Shown: positions 7,720 to 14,664 of the stretch, one piece after another
Position numbering within the stretch: the first letter of the stretch is position 1
Layout of the letters: every line of letters begins with the position of its first letter
Assembly: GCA_046331225.1 (NCBI GenBank)
Contig: JAXLRF010000002.1
Span: forward strand, 1-64,000
DNA: 64,000 nt
Source: VFMC01 sp046331225
Lineage (GTDB): Bacteria > Actinomycetota > Acidimicrobiia > Acidimicrobiales > Ilumatobacteraceae
Direction: 5' to 3'
The notes under the pieces: model-generated
Told to the model about the DNA's origin: nothing
The model's database searches: none
The model's input: the letters and a program-made list of their open reading frames with translations, nothing else
Position numbers and translations under genes: made by a program

Positions 7720-7745
7720 CACCCCGATCGGCAGCTATGGGCTCC
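7720..7745 (-). repeat. attC-like repeat, L arm (- orientation)
   Basis: On the minus strand it reads CCCATAGCTGCCGATCGGGG. It is the last minus-orientation copy before the first polarity switch. Confidence 0.75.
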
Positions 7746-7769
7746 GCCGCCCTGGTAGCGGGCCGGTGC

Positions 7770-8579
7770 TCACGCAAGTGGGTGAGCCACGATGAAGAGG
7801 TGACTGGAGCAACCGAGCAGGCTCGGTTCTGCTTCCACTCTGCGAATCGCTCGCATCAGGACTCCCACGCGTTCGTCGTCACCGAGCCATGCATCGAGAT
7901 CCGACATCCCCGAGGTGGGACCTTCGATCGCCAACACCTCGCTCACCCGACAGCCGGCGTCGCCGAACTCGGTCTCGATCTCGCCCGGTTCATGGAAGTA
8001 CGCCGTCGTGAACCAGCCGGGAACTCGTCCGGGGTTCTCATGGCGCCCCGTGGCGAGGTCGGTCCGCACGATGGCTTCGAACCGGTCGTCAAGCAGAAAC
8101 CCAGCATGGAGCCCGTCGAGTGTTGATGCGAAGCGTGAGATCACGCTCGCAACGATCAGGCCCGACGGTCGCACCACCCTGACGGCCTCAAGCAACGCAC
8201 CGAGCCGGGCCCCGCGGTCGGGCAGGTGGTACAGAGGGCCGAGCAGCATGACCACGTCGAACGAGTCATCCGGGAAGTGGAGCGATCGTGCGTCTCCAAC
8301 GGCTGCGGACTCAACTCCAGCACCCTGTGCCTGTTCTACGTGCAACGGCACGGGATCGATCAGCGTTACGTCGTAGCCGGCCCTCCCGAGTGACAGCGCA
8401 TACGCGCCCGCGCCACCACCAACATCCAATACGGACCTCGGGGGCTGCGGTAGGAACCGCTCCAACAGTTCGGCCGTCCGCAGGAACTCCAGCCGGCTCA
8501 CGGACTCGAGACGTGTCCGCTCGCGGCCTTGGCCGTAGTAGGCCAAGACTTCGGCGTCCAGAGTCGGCTCGTCGCTCAC
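7770..8579 (-). CDS. class I SAM-dependent methyltransferase
   Basis: The GTG at 8579 (VSDEPTLDAEVLAYYGQG) is the first plausible start after the R-arm-like end of the neighbouring element; the product is 269 aa. Motif I is SVLDVGGGAGAYALSL (residues 52-67), the acidic residue after beta-2 lies in VTLIDPVP, and motif IV is FDVVMLLGPLYHL. This is the Methyltransf_11 arrangement. The substrate cannot be told from sequence; small-molecule methylation is usual for the subfamily. The gene occupies the whole space between the last minus repeat and the element at 8621. Confidence 0.92.
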   Translation of the reverse strand: MSDEPTLDAEVLAYYGQGRERTRLESVSRLEFLRTAELLERFLPQPPRSVLDVGGGAGAYALSLGRAGYDVTLIDPVPLHVEQAQGAGVESAAVGDARSLHFPDDSFDVVMLLGPLYHLPDRGARLGALLEAVRVVRPSGLIVASVISRFASTLDGLHAGFLLDDRFEAIVRTDLATGRHENPGRVPGWFTTAYFHEPGEIETEFGDAGCRVSEVLAIEGPTSGMSDLDAWLGDDERVGVLMRAIRRVEAEPSLLGCSSHLFIVAHPLA

Positions 8580-8620
8580 TCCAACAGTGTGGATGACGCG
8601 CAGGTCACGCTGACGCCAGA

Positions 8621-8676
8621 TAGCGCCGAATGCCCGGTATGTGCGCTCCCTGGCAAGCGATCTGGACGGGTTCTTG
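8621..8676 (+). repeat. left terminal inverted repeat of the DUF2293 element
   Basis: It begins TAGCGCCGAATGCCCGGTAT, then CTCCCTGGCAAGCGATCTGG and GGGTTCTTG. The whole block is near-identical to 49248-49307. Confidence 0.85.
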
Positions 8677-8706
8677 AGGGCGAACGTGTCGACTGCTGGC
8701 GCGCGA

Positions 8707-9387
8707 TCAGCCGTGGGGGCGGTGCTGTTCGAGGAAGTCGTCGACTGCTCGGTGGGCGGCGCGCTTGATGTCGCGGTAGTCCAGCCCGCTGAGGTTGTCC
8801 TCGAGGTCGGCGAAGTCGAGACCCTCGAGGTGGTCTTCGTAGTCGGTGTAGCGGTGGCGGATGTAGGCGCGTGCTGCGAGCGCGGCCCGGTCTTCGAGGC
8901 TGAGGGTTCTGGTCCTGCCGACACGCCCGCTCCCGACGACGGCTGCTCGCTCGACCGCGCTCGTTGCGATGTCGCGTGCGATCTCGGCGTGCTCGGGTGC
9001 GAAGTCGAGCCAGAGCAGGATCGCTTGTTCGAACTCGGCCCGGTAGCCGACCTCGGCCTTGGCGCGCTGGCGGGCCCCGGCCGCGCGTTTCGTCTCTCGC
9101 GTCGCGGCGGTGGTTTCGGCAGCGGTGCGTGCTGCGGAGATGGCATCGGTGGGGGCAAGAAGTCCGAGCAGTCGACGATGCGCTCGCCGGCCTTTCGGTT
9201 GGTACAGCGTCCAGTACTGGCCCGCTGCCTTGGCGCGTCGGGTCACGAACGCGTCGCCTGACGGGAGGAACTCCCACCCGTCGGGCGCGGTGAGATCGCC
9301 CAGTTCGGGATGCCACAGGCCTGTCTTGGTGTCGTACACCTCGAGCTGCTGATCGGCGGGGTCAACGTCATCGCCCACGCCCAACAT
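8707..9387 (-). CDS. DUF2293-like protein, 226 aa
   Basis: The ATG at 9387 (MLGVGDDVDPADQQLEVYD) is chosen as the first start after non-coding sequence. The N-terminal half has conserved strands (LWHPELG, GWEFLPSGDAFVTRRAK, YWTLYQPKGRR). The C-terminal half has RAALAARAYIRHRYTDYEDHL followed by a helix ending FLEQHRP, the signature of DUF2293 proteins. Their function is unknown. The middle is charged and Ala-rich and probably helical. It is the only gene inside the TIR element, transcribed leftward toward the end next to the methyltransferase. Confidence 0.78.
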   Translation of the reverse strand: MLGVGDDVDPADQQLEVYDTKTGLWHPELGDLTAPDGWEFLPSGDAFVTRRAKAAGQYWTLYQPKGRRAHRRLLGLLAPTDAISAARTAAETTAATRETKRAAGARQRAKAEVGYRAEFEQAILLWLDFAPEHAEIARDIATSAVERAAVVGSGRVGRTRTLSLEDRAALAARAYIRHRYTDYEDHLEGLDFADLEDNLSGLDYRDIKRAAHRAVDDFLEQHRPHG

Positions 9388-9511
9388 TTTCGCGCACGAG
9401 CCCCGAGACCAAGCGCCAGCTGATGCTGGCGACGACAGGTAGAGCAGAACAAGCAATATCCGGGTGATCCCGCCACTGCAAAGCGGAAGACCTGGTGGGC
9501 GCAATCGTGCT

Positions 9512-9560
9512 CTCGAACCGCTTGCGGAGAGCGCACATACCGGGCATTTCGAGCGGGTTG
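9512..9560 (-). repeat. right terminal inverted repeat of the DUF2293 element
   Basis: On the plus strand it reads GAACCGCTTGCGGAGAGCGC, then ACATACCGGGCATTTCGAGC. It corresponds to the right end of the recombinase element at 50350-50400. Confidence 0.8.
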
Positions 9561-9774
9561 CTCTGATGGTCCGGACGTCGCGTGCGCTGCCGTTCGCTGA
9601 ACGCGCCGGAGCGCGCACGACGTGCGACCCGCATTCCGAAAGGCCGATCGGCATGGCGTGGCGCCTCGCGCTCGCCGTCGTGGTTCGGGCCCTTTGTTGG
9701 GGGGTCGCGTTGTCAGCGGTGTTCGCTCAGGGGCCGGCTGAGCGCTCCTGCGCCGACTGCAGTAGTGACGGCGT
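9561..9774. other. short non-coding stretch right of the TIR element
   Basis: It contains a degenerate plus-orientation repeat (9632-9692: CCGATCGGCATGG, CGCGCTCGCCGTCG, GTTCGGGCCC). No gene is seen. Confidence 0.45.
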
Positions 9775-10461
9775 GTGGCAAACATCGACCTCCGTCGTGG
9801 ACCTCGTGCCGTCACGGTTTCCGATATCGACCTGAGACGTTCAGCATCATGTGTAGTAGCGGCGGTCGCGTGCCTGCTGCCCGGCTGCTCGTCCGTCGAT
9901 CGGCATGTCGTTGGTCCGCAGTTCACGAGCGGAGTCGCTCGGCTCACGAGTACGAGCTTTGGATTGCTGATCTATCCCTGCGGCGACAACAGCATCGCCA
10001 CGGTCGAGGTCGGGATGTTGAGCACGAGCAGCCAGGCGTTCGATCCGATCATGCGGGAAACGTTTGACCCGCCGATCAGTCCGCGTTCGCTCGTGGTGTC
10101 GACTGCGCCGGAGGTTGTCTCTCCGGGCGCCGATCGAGAGGTCATCAACGAGTCTCTTCTTCGCAGAGTCAACGAGGATTCAACGTTCTCGACGGCGCCG
10201 TGGCCGCCGTTGCCGGACCTGCTTCTCGTCGTCCGGGCCTTTGGGCCGGGCGACAGCGTCGATGTGTCGGGAAGCGCTGACATTGGACTCAATCAGCGGT
10301 TTCAGTTGGCACTGGGTCAGGTCAATGTCGATGGAACGGTCGGCTCGCTCTCGGACTTCCAGTGTCCCGGGACAGACTCGCCAGCCTGGGAACCAACGTC
10401 GGCCCTAGACGCAACGGATGGCAGCGACTCCCGCGCCGCACCCCGCCCAGCGGACCGCTAG
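9775..10461 (+). CDS. lipoprotein, 228 aa
   Basis: The GTG start at 9775 leads into a signal peptide ending in the lipobox LLPGC at residues 34-38. The long n-region leaves the exact start uncertain. The mature part contains GLLIYPCGDNSIATVEVGML and a strand-rich domain (LLLVVRAFGPGDSVDVSG). No family is recognised. It is the first gene of the long plus-polarity array. The TAG stop is followed 12 nt later by a complete repeat. Confidence 0.72.
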   Translation: MANIDLRRGPRAVTVSDIDLRRSASCVVAAVACLLPGCSSVDRHVVGPQFTSGVARLTSTSFGLLIYPCGDNSIATVEVGMLSTSSQAFDPIMRETFDPPISPRSLVVSTAPEVVSPGADREVINESLLRRVNEDSTFSTAPWPPLPDLLLVVRAFGPGDSVDVSGSADIGLNQRFQLALGQVNVDGTVGSLSDFQCPGTDSPAWEPTSALDATDGSDSRAAPRPADR

Positions 10462-10473
10462 GCCGGAGAGCAC

Positions 10474-10545
10474 CGCCCCGAACTGCCGATCGGAACGGCC
10501 TGATGCCTTGCGTTCCCTGCCCGGTCCGGGCAGTCTCGAGCGCGT
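10474..10545 (+). repeat. attC-like repeat, complete (+ orientation)
   Basis: The L side is CCCGAACTGCCGATCGGAAC. The spacer contains TGATGCCTTGCG. The R side is CCCGGTCCGGGCAGTCTCGA. First unambiguous plus-orientation copy. Confidence 0.93.
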
Positions 10546-10849
10546 GCCTATCTCCGTCGAGTTGCGCGATGAGCGGGGGTGTGTCGCGTCCGACGTCATC
10601 GAAGCCAGGATTCTGACGAAGCTGATTCCACCGCTTTCCGAACGTTCATCTGACCTTCTTCGATTCGTCGATCCCTACGGAGACACGGTCTTCAATCGCC
10701 TGCAGGCAGGAGTGCTCGCAGCCGAGCTGCGTTCGTGCTCCGCTGATCTGTTGGACCCGGTCGAACGCCAGGCGATCGACTCGGTTGTTGAGCTGGCGGA
10801 GCGATGTGCCGACGAGGTGCACATGTACCTCTGGTTCATCGGCGACTGA
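10544..10849 (+). CDS. hypothetical protein, 101 aa
   Basis: The GTG start at 10544 lies directly behind the R arm without a Shine-Dalgarno. The protein is soluble, helical and acidic (LIPPLSERSSDLLRFVDPYG, VERQAIDSVVELAERCADE). It has the same general layout as the protein at 40956-41204, though clear homology cannot be claimed by eye. No family is recognised. Confidence 0.72.
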   Translation: MPISVELRDERGCVASDVIEARILTKLIPPLSERSSDLLRFVDPYGDTVFNRLQAGVLAAELRSCSADLLDPVERQAIDSVVELAERCADEVHMYLWFIGD

Positions 10850-10856
10850 GACCACC

Positions 10857-10925
10857 ATGCAGAACCGCCGATCGGTCGGCGGAGATGACTTGCGCATCTG
10901 GCCTGGACAGAGGCAGTGTGGGCAT
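10857..10925 (+). repeat. attC-like repeat, complete (+ orientation)
   Basis: The L side is GCAGAACCGCCGATCGGTCG. The spacer contains GATGACTTGCGC. The right part, CTGGCCTGGACAGAGGCAGT, is diverged. Confidence 0.75.
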
Positions 10926-11468
10926 GTGTCCGATGACGCGGCGGATGACTCTGATTCGCCAGTTCCAGCATCTCCGCGGCAGTCCTACTGGGACCTGCCT
11001 CCGGCGAAGACTGACTGGAATGCATGGTTCAAACGGGCGACCTTTGCTGTCCTCCTAGCGGGGCTGGCGATCAGATGGTGGCCGTTCGTGCGTAACTTCG
11101 ACGCCGATGAGCGTGCCGTCGACGAGTTCATGGCGAGCGCTGCGGCTGACGACAGGCTTGTACCTGAGACGTGGCTGTCTGTCAGCTCTGAAGGCAGTGG
11201 TGAAGAACTGGTGATCAAGTTTGTCGGGAGGCCGGAGCGCACGTTTGACGGTCGCTGTGGCACGGCCTACTCCGCACGCGCCGAGGAGAGCGAGACCGAG
11301 GTCCGCGTTTCGATCGTGTCGGTGACATCTCTCGCTGGGGGCGCTTCATCAGTCGCTGAGTGCGGTTCGGCGGTCGAAGACCGCACCGTCAGAGTGAGGC
11401 TGTCAACGCCACTGGGCAGTCGTGAAGTCATCAACGAAGCCACCGGCCGATCCGAGGAAGTCGGGTAG
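10926..11468 (+). CDS. single-pass membrane protein, 180 aa
   Basis: The GTG at 10926 follows the R arm directly. A short Asp/Ser-rich cytoplasmic part precedes a membrane helix at about residues 37-58 (RATFAVLLAGLAIRWWPFV). A soluble domain of 120 residues follows, with two Cys (FDGRCGTAYS, SVAECGSAV) that may pair. No family is recognised. Confidence 0.75.
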   Translation: MSDDAADDSDSPVPASPRQSYWDLPPAKTDWNAWFKRATFAVLLAGLAIRWWPFVRNFDADERAVDEFMASAAADDRLVPETWLSVSSEGSGEELVIKFVGRPERTFDGRCGTAYSARAEESETEVRVSIVSVTSLAGGASSVAECGSAVEDRTVRVRLSTPLGSREVINEATGRSEEVG

Positions 11469-11554
11469 CCGCCAAGTGAGGGCGCCACTACGGTCGCATC
11501 GCGGAGACACGATGGCGAAGCCCCTCCCCGCTCCATCGATCGAGTGTGGGCACA

Positions 11555-11600
11555 CCCCGATCTGCCAATCGACACGCTGGACACCACCGATGTTGTGAGG
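11555..11600 (+). repeat. attC-like repeat, L arm (+ orientation)
   Basis: It reads CCCGATCTGCCAATCGACAC, then GCTGGACACCAC. The same GCTGGACACCAC follows the L core at 41445-41465. Confidence 0.65.
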
Positions 11601-11614
11601 CAACGCTCGATGCC

Positions 11615-11884
11615 ATGACCGGCACGCCTGAGGTCGAGATGGTGAGATTCCTCACGCTTCTGGAGTCGCCGTACTCCGCTGACGTTGATCTGCAGGTCGA
11701 TCCATACGACTTAGTTCGCTACGCGCTTGACGGATCCGACTACTGGGCGTCGAAGGCCCTTGATTGGCTTTCGAATGACCTTGCCGCCGCACCCGTGGAC
11801 GATGTACTTCTGGGGTACTCGATGGACGGGTCGCACCCGCAGGCGCTTCGGCATCGGGCAGCGAAGCTTCGCCACGCTTCGTGA
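11615..11884 (+). CDS. hypothetical protein, 89 aa
   Basis: The ATG start at 11615 follows the repeat. The protein is acidic and soluble, with FLTLLESPYSADVDLQVDPY and YWASKALDWLSNDLAAAP. No family is recognised. The stop TGA is 5 nt before the next repeat begins. Confidence 0.7.
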   Translation: MTGTPEVEMVRFLTLLESPYSADVDLQVDPYDLVRYALDGSDYWASKALDWLSNDLAAAPVDDVLLGYSMDGSHPQALRHRAAKLRHAS

Positions 11885-11888
11885 CCAG

Positions 11889-11945
11889 GTAGCGCCGAGC
11901 TGCCGATCGGGATGACCTGGCACCTTGCGATCATCGCCCCTTCGG
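11889..11945 (+). repeat. attC-like repeat (+ orientation)
   Basis: The L arm is TAGCGCCGAGCTGCCGATCG. The spacer carries CACCTTGCGATC and the right part GCCCCTTCGGGGC, itself a small hairpin. Confidence 0.78.
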
Positions 11946-12013
11946 GGCAAGACACAACGGCCTCGATCGGCCCGACGGACGTTTGCCAATCGTTGGCCAC
12001 GTCAGCGCGGATC

Positions 12014-12205
12014 TCAAGGAAGCAAAGGCCAGAGTCCGTAGACCACACAGGCGACGCCGACCACGAGAGCGACGATCCGCTGCAGCACGGGTTGTCCCGG
12101 CAACCCTTTAGCCCGCCTGATCGCGGCATACCTCTCGAAACGCTCCGCTCGCAGCCCAAGGTAGATCCACCACACCCCGATGACTGCCATGACGGCATCC
12201 TTCAT
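12014..12205 (-). CDS. small two-helix membrane protein
   Basis: The ATG at 12205 (MKDAVMAVIGVWWIYLGLRA) gives 63 aa with hydrophobic segments at the N-terminus and near RIVALVVGVACVVYGLW. It lies opposite to the repeat polarity. Its start overlaps the stop of the minus-strand frame at 12202 as ATGA, which suggests the two are translated together. No family is recognised. Confidence 0.65.
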   Translation of the reverse strand: MKDAVMAVIGVWWIYLGLRAERFERYAAIRRAKGLPGQPVLQRIVALVVGVACVVYGLWPLLP

Positions 12206-12546
12206 ACCGAACGTCGAGCGACACAGCGAGCACACGATGTGCGCCCATTGCCGCTTCGCCGGGAGGTAACAAGCATCCCGAGACTGTAGGTGAACCCGCC
12301 CGTGAACTCGCCCCGGCGCTCAGATCTGCCGATCCGGGCGGGCCGAGTCAGTTGATCGCACATTAAGCGCGCAGTTGAAGAGGACTCCTCACTGGGGGGG
12401 GCGGGCCCTTCCCCTTGTTCCTGCGTCGCTGCGTTCCTCCGCCGATCAGCGACCGCCTTGAACGCGAGCCTCGTTCGAACGTAAACCGCCGCAGCGCTCA
12501 GGAGAAGGGCAACGGCGCAGTAGCCAACAAGGACCAAAGTGCCCAC
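12202..12546 (-). CDS. putative membrane protein reading through a cassette repeat
   Basis: The N-terminus is convincing: MGTLVLVGYCAVALLLSAAA is a membrane helix followed by a basic segment. The reading frame then passes through the repeat at 12312-12345 (residues TRPARIGRSERRGE come from the L arm) and ends in low-complexity Arg-rich sequence. Either the original stop was lost when cassettes were joined, or only the first 60 residues are meaningful. The ATGA overlap with the next gene is the main support for the full length. Confidence 0.4.
   Translation of the reverse strand: MGTLVLVGYCAVALLLSAAAVYVRTRLAFKAVADRRRNAATQEQGEGPAPPSEESSSTARLMCDQLTRPARIGRSERRGEFTGGFTYSLGMLVTSRRSGNGRTSCARCVARRSV
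12312..12345 (+). repeat. attC-like repeat, L arm (+ orientation)
   Basis: It reads GGCGCTCAGATCTGCCGATC, then CGGGCGGGCC. It lies within an open minus-strand frame. Confidence 0.65.
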
Positions 12547-12690
12547 GGCATCTCCTTCGAGTGGTTTCAGCCAGGATGCAACTGGAAGTCAGGCTAGAGA
12601 GCGGCTGTCTGATTCTGCCGCACCGGTCGGTCGCCCGTCGCCTGGGATCGGTTGCACCCGAGGATTGTCGACAAGACGTGGCGACAGTAG

Positions 12691-12765
12691 GTGGTCTCGC
12701 TGTGGCAAACCGGCGACGGCGGCACGCTGCTCTTGGTCGAAGACGCCCCGAGCTGCCACTTGTGA
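12691..12765 (+). pseudogene. fossil 3' end of a gene like the one at 51662
   Basis: The frame encodes SLWQTGDGGTLLLVEDAP and stops at a TGA. The C-terminus of the protein at 51662-52069 reads GLWQSDGGTTLLLLEDAVSW, in the same place relative to a following L core. An in-frame TAG precedes the fragment, so only the last 24 codons of the ancestral gene remain. Confidence 0.65.
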
Positions 12766-12768
12766 CGC
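12743..12768 (+). repeat. degenerate attC-like L arm (+ orientation)
   Basis: It reads GACGCCCCGAGCTGCCACTT. It follows the fossil gene end, which supports its identity. Confidence 0.45.
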
Positions 12769-12769
12769 C

Positions 12770-12991
12770 CTACACCAGCAGGAGGGAGAAGAGGCACCCG
12801 ACTCCGACGACCATTCCGATGATCCCAGCGCCTCGTACGACGGTCGCTCTCTGTTCGGGCGATCGCAGATCCAACCCCGGTTCGTCTAGGGCATGGAAGG
12901 TCTCGGCAACGAGGTCTGCGTATCGGTACACCGCGAAACCGCCGCCGAGTGGCACAACCAAGATCATGATCAACCACAGCCAGTCAGGCAT
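12770..12991 (-). CDS. 73-aa membrane protein
   Basis: Two hydrophobic segments, LWLIMILVVPLGGGFAVYRY and GAGIIGMVVGVGCLFSLLL, flank a short soluble loop. The ATG at 12991 gives a complete, well-formed protein. It is opposite to the repeat polarity. No family is recognised. Confidence 0.7.
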   Translation of the reverse strand: MPDWLWLIMILVVPLGGGFAVYRYADLVAETFHALDEPGLDLRSPEQRATVVRGAGIIGMVVGVGCLFSLLLV

Positions 12992-13125
12992 GACGAGCCG
13001 ATGTTACGGGTTCGTCGCCACAAGACGGCGCCAGCACGATCGTTGAGCGCCGTCCGTGGGAACGACAGCGGGCGGTTCAGAGGATCTCGACTGCTCTTGA
13101 CTCCCGTGCCAATCGATGAGGCGAG

Positions 13126-13215
13126 GCCGATCCGATCTGCCGCTCGGCGCTACCTCGCCGATTTCGCCGGAGACCGCATAACAACGACGCCAGGGGCTGG
13201 CGGTAGGGGCACCGC
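13126..13215 (+). repeat. hybrid repeat: family 1 L arm joined to family 2 hairpin
   Basis: It opens with the family 1 core TCCGATCTGCCGCTCGGCGC. It continues as the second family: CTACCTCGCCG, GCATAACAACGACG and the right arm CTGGCGGTAGGGGCAC. Together with 37366-37425 it shows that both families occupy equivalent positions. Confidence 0.75.
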
Positions 13216-13307
13216 GTCTTCCTGAGCGCGCTGTCCAATAGCGAAGAAGGTTGATCTTTGGCGCTCTGCTCGCACGGTGCTGGGTGGCCGCTCTTGCTGA
13301 GCGCCGG

Positions 13308-13985
13308 CTATTCCCCTGGTCGCAGAGCGGCGCTCGCCGCTTTGGCCAACGCTTGCACGGCACGACTGTCGATTCGGTCTTGTGCACCCATCTGCAGATA
13401 CGTGGTGGCCTCGCTATCGGCAACCGCAACCACCGCCGCGTAGATGGTCTGGCCACCGACGTCGACGCGGCTGGTGAAAGCGATGGCTCCCGCTTGCGCG
13501 CTGGTGACATCGACGATCTCGATGTCGCTGACCTTCTGCATGAGTCCCTGGTTCGTCTCGGACTCAAAGGCGCTGCAGCCAGGTGAGGCGTCGCCGATGA
13601 TCGCGTCCAGGTATGCGGTAGTGACCGTCGAGGTGGGAGTGATGAATTGAACGATCGTGATGTTCGACGCACTAAACGAGCGGCCAACGGTTCCTTCGCC
13701 CAGAGGAAGCTGCGGAACGACGCCGCCGCAGGGGCCGCGCGGGTCGGGGTTCTCGAAGACAGGCGTTTCCGAGATGTCGGCCTGGCTGAGACCGGAGCCC
13801 CCGAGGGCCTGCTCGACCTGGGCGACCGTCAGGAGGCGGCTCTCGAGGTTCGTTTCAGCGTCTTCATCGACCGTGACTTGTGGGGTATCAGACATGGCTT
13901 GGTCGGAATCGCTGCACGCCGCCAACATGGCCGTCGTGGCAATCAGAGCAGCGGTCGCGGCGCGCCGCAGTCGTCCTCGTCGCAT
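13308..13985 (-). CDS. lipoprotein, possibly PknH-type sensor-like domain
   Basis: The ATG is at 13985. The signal peptide RRAATAALIATTAMLAAC has the lipobox LAAC. The mature domain (about 195 aa) has the layout of mycobacterial-type sensor lipoproteins: a helical start (LLTVAQVEQALGG), a conserved Cys (DPRGPCGGVV), a central SASNITIVQFI strand, a second Cys (DASPGCSAFE) and a C-terminal helix. The similarity is structural and by eye. It is transcribed against the repeat polarity, so it presumably brings its own promoter. Confidence 0.82.
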   Translation of the reverse strand: MRRGRLRRAATAALIATTAMLAACSDSDQAMSDTPQVTVDEDAETNLESRLLTVAQVEQALGGSGLSQADISETPVFENPDPRGPCGGVVPQLPLGEGTVGRSFSASNITIVQFITPTSTVTTAYLDAIIGDASPGCSAFESETNQGLMQKVSDIEIVDVTSAQAGAIAFTSRVDVGGQTIYAAVVAVADSEATTYLQMGAQDRIDSRAVQALAKAASAALRPGE

Positions 13986-14061
13986 CGAGGCACCGTAGCT
14001 GACCCTTCCGATCCTGACCTGCGAGATCGGCCGACTCTCGAAACCGGCGGCGCCAAGATGC

Positions 14062-14129
14062 GCTAGCGCGGATCCGCCGATCGGATCGACGGGTCGCCAG
14101 GCGTTGCCGCCGGCAATCGGGCGAGTGGC
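14062..14129 (+). repeat. attC-like repeat (+ orientation)
   Basis: The L arm is TAGCGCGGATCCGCCGATCG, with CTG changed to CCG in the core. The right part is GCCGGCAATCGGGCGAGTGG. Confidence 0.7.
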
Positions 14130-14143
14130 AGTCTTAGGCCTGG

Positions 14144-14581
14144 ATGACCTTCATCTTGTTTGCCCTTGCTCCGGTGGCGCTGCTCGCGCCGTTCGCGCTG
14201 CGTCGGCTCAGTGAGGTTCGCGGTGGGCGTCGTGCAGCATGGACGAGAACTCAAAGAGTCGCGGCAGCGGCGGTCGCGGCCGTGAACGTGCTTCCGTACA
14301 TGCCGGTGTGGCCCGGCTCGACTTCTCCCGACGGCTTCCTACGTGCATGGGCCGAAACCTTCACCGTTCTGTCGTTGCCCTTCTGGTCGTTGGAGTTGCT
14401 GCTGTGGATAGTCGGCAGACACCGGCCGCTTGCGCGCCGCTGCGCTGTTGCCTGCGGAGTTGCCTACATCGCTCAGGCATCCCTCGCGTCAGGCGCCCAA
14501 GTGGAACTCATCGCTGCCTATCTCGTCATCCGCGTCAGCTCAGGAGGCCTGCTCTGGCTTCTTGCCCGCCCGAGCAGCTGA
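14144..14581 (+). CDS. multi-pass membrane protein, 145 aa
   Basis: The ATG is at 14144. Hydrophobic segments lie near residues 2-19, 39-57, 72-90 and 97-140. A Cys-containing helix is RRCAVACGVAYIAQASLASG. No family is recognised. It ends 15 nt before the next repeat, in the polarity expected of a cassette gene. Confidence 0.8.
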   Translation: MTFILFALAPVALLAPFALRRLSEVRGGRRAAWTRTQRVAAAAVAAVNVLPYMPVWPGSTSPDGFLRAWAETFTVLSLPFWSLELLLWIVGRHRPLARRCAVACGVAYIAQASLASGAQVELIAAYLVIRVSSGGLLWLLARPSS

Positions 14582-14596
14582 ATGGGTGGCCATCCC

Positions 14597-14664
14597 GAGC
14601 CGATCTGCCGATCGGGCCGGCCGGCTGCCTTGCGCTCGCCGTCCGATCCGGGCACTCGGCGCTA
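14597..14664 (+). repeat. attC-like repeat, complete (+ orientation)
   Basis: The L arm is GAGCCGATCTGCCGATCGGG. The spacer contains CTGCCTTGCGCTCGCC. The R arm is CGATCCGGGCACTCGGCGCT. On the minus strand its end TAGCGCCGAGTGCCC supplies the stop codon of the gene at 14662. Confidence 0.93.

Larger units (their letters stand above)
8621..9560. mobile_element. TIR element carrying a DUF2293-like gene (polarity switch 1)
   Basis: The left end is GCGCCGAATGCCCGGTATG and then GCTCCCTGGCAAGCGATCTG. The right end, in inverse, is GAAATGCCCGGTATGTGCGC, CTCCGCAAGCGG. Both match the ends of the recombinase-bearing element at 49248-50400, including outside flanks TAGCGCCG (left) and CGAGCGGGTTG (right). 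The first 15 bases equal the complement of a cassette R arm. It carries no recombinase, so it is a non-autonomous relative or a hub that lost its enzyme. Cassette repeats are minus to its left and plus to its right. Confidence 0.8.

Noticed and set aside
9775..10461. Housekeeping lipoprotein outside the array
   Set aside because: It is bounded by the polarity-switch element and a complete repeat, so it belongs to the array although its own left boundary is poorly preserved.
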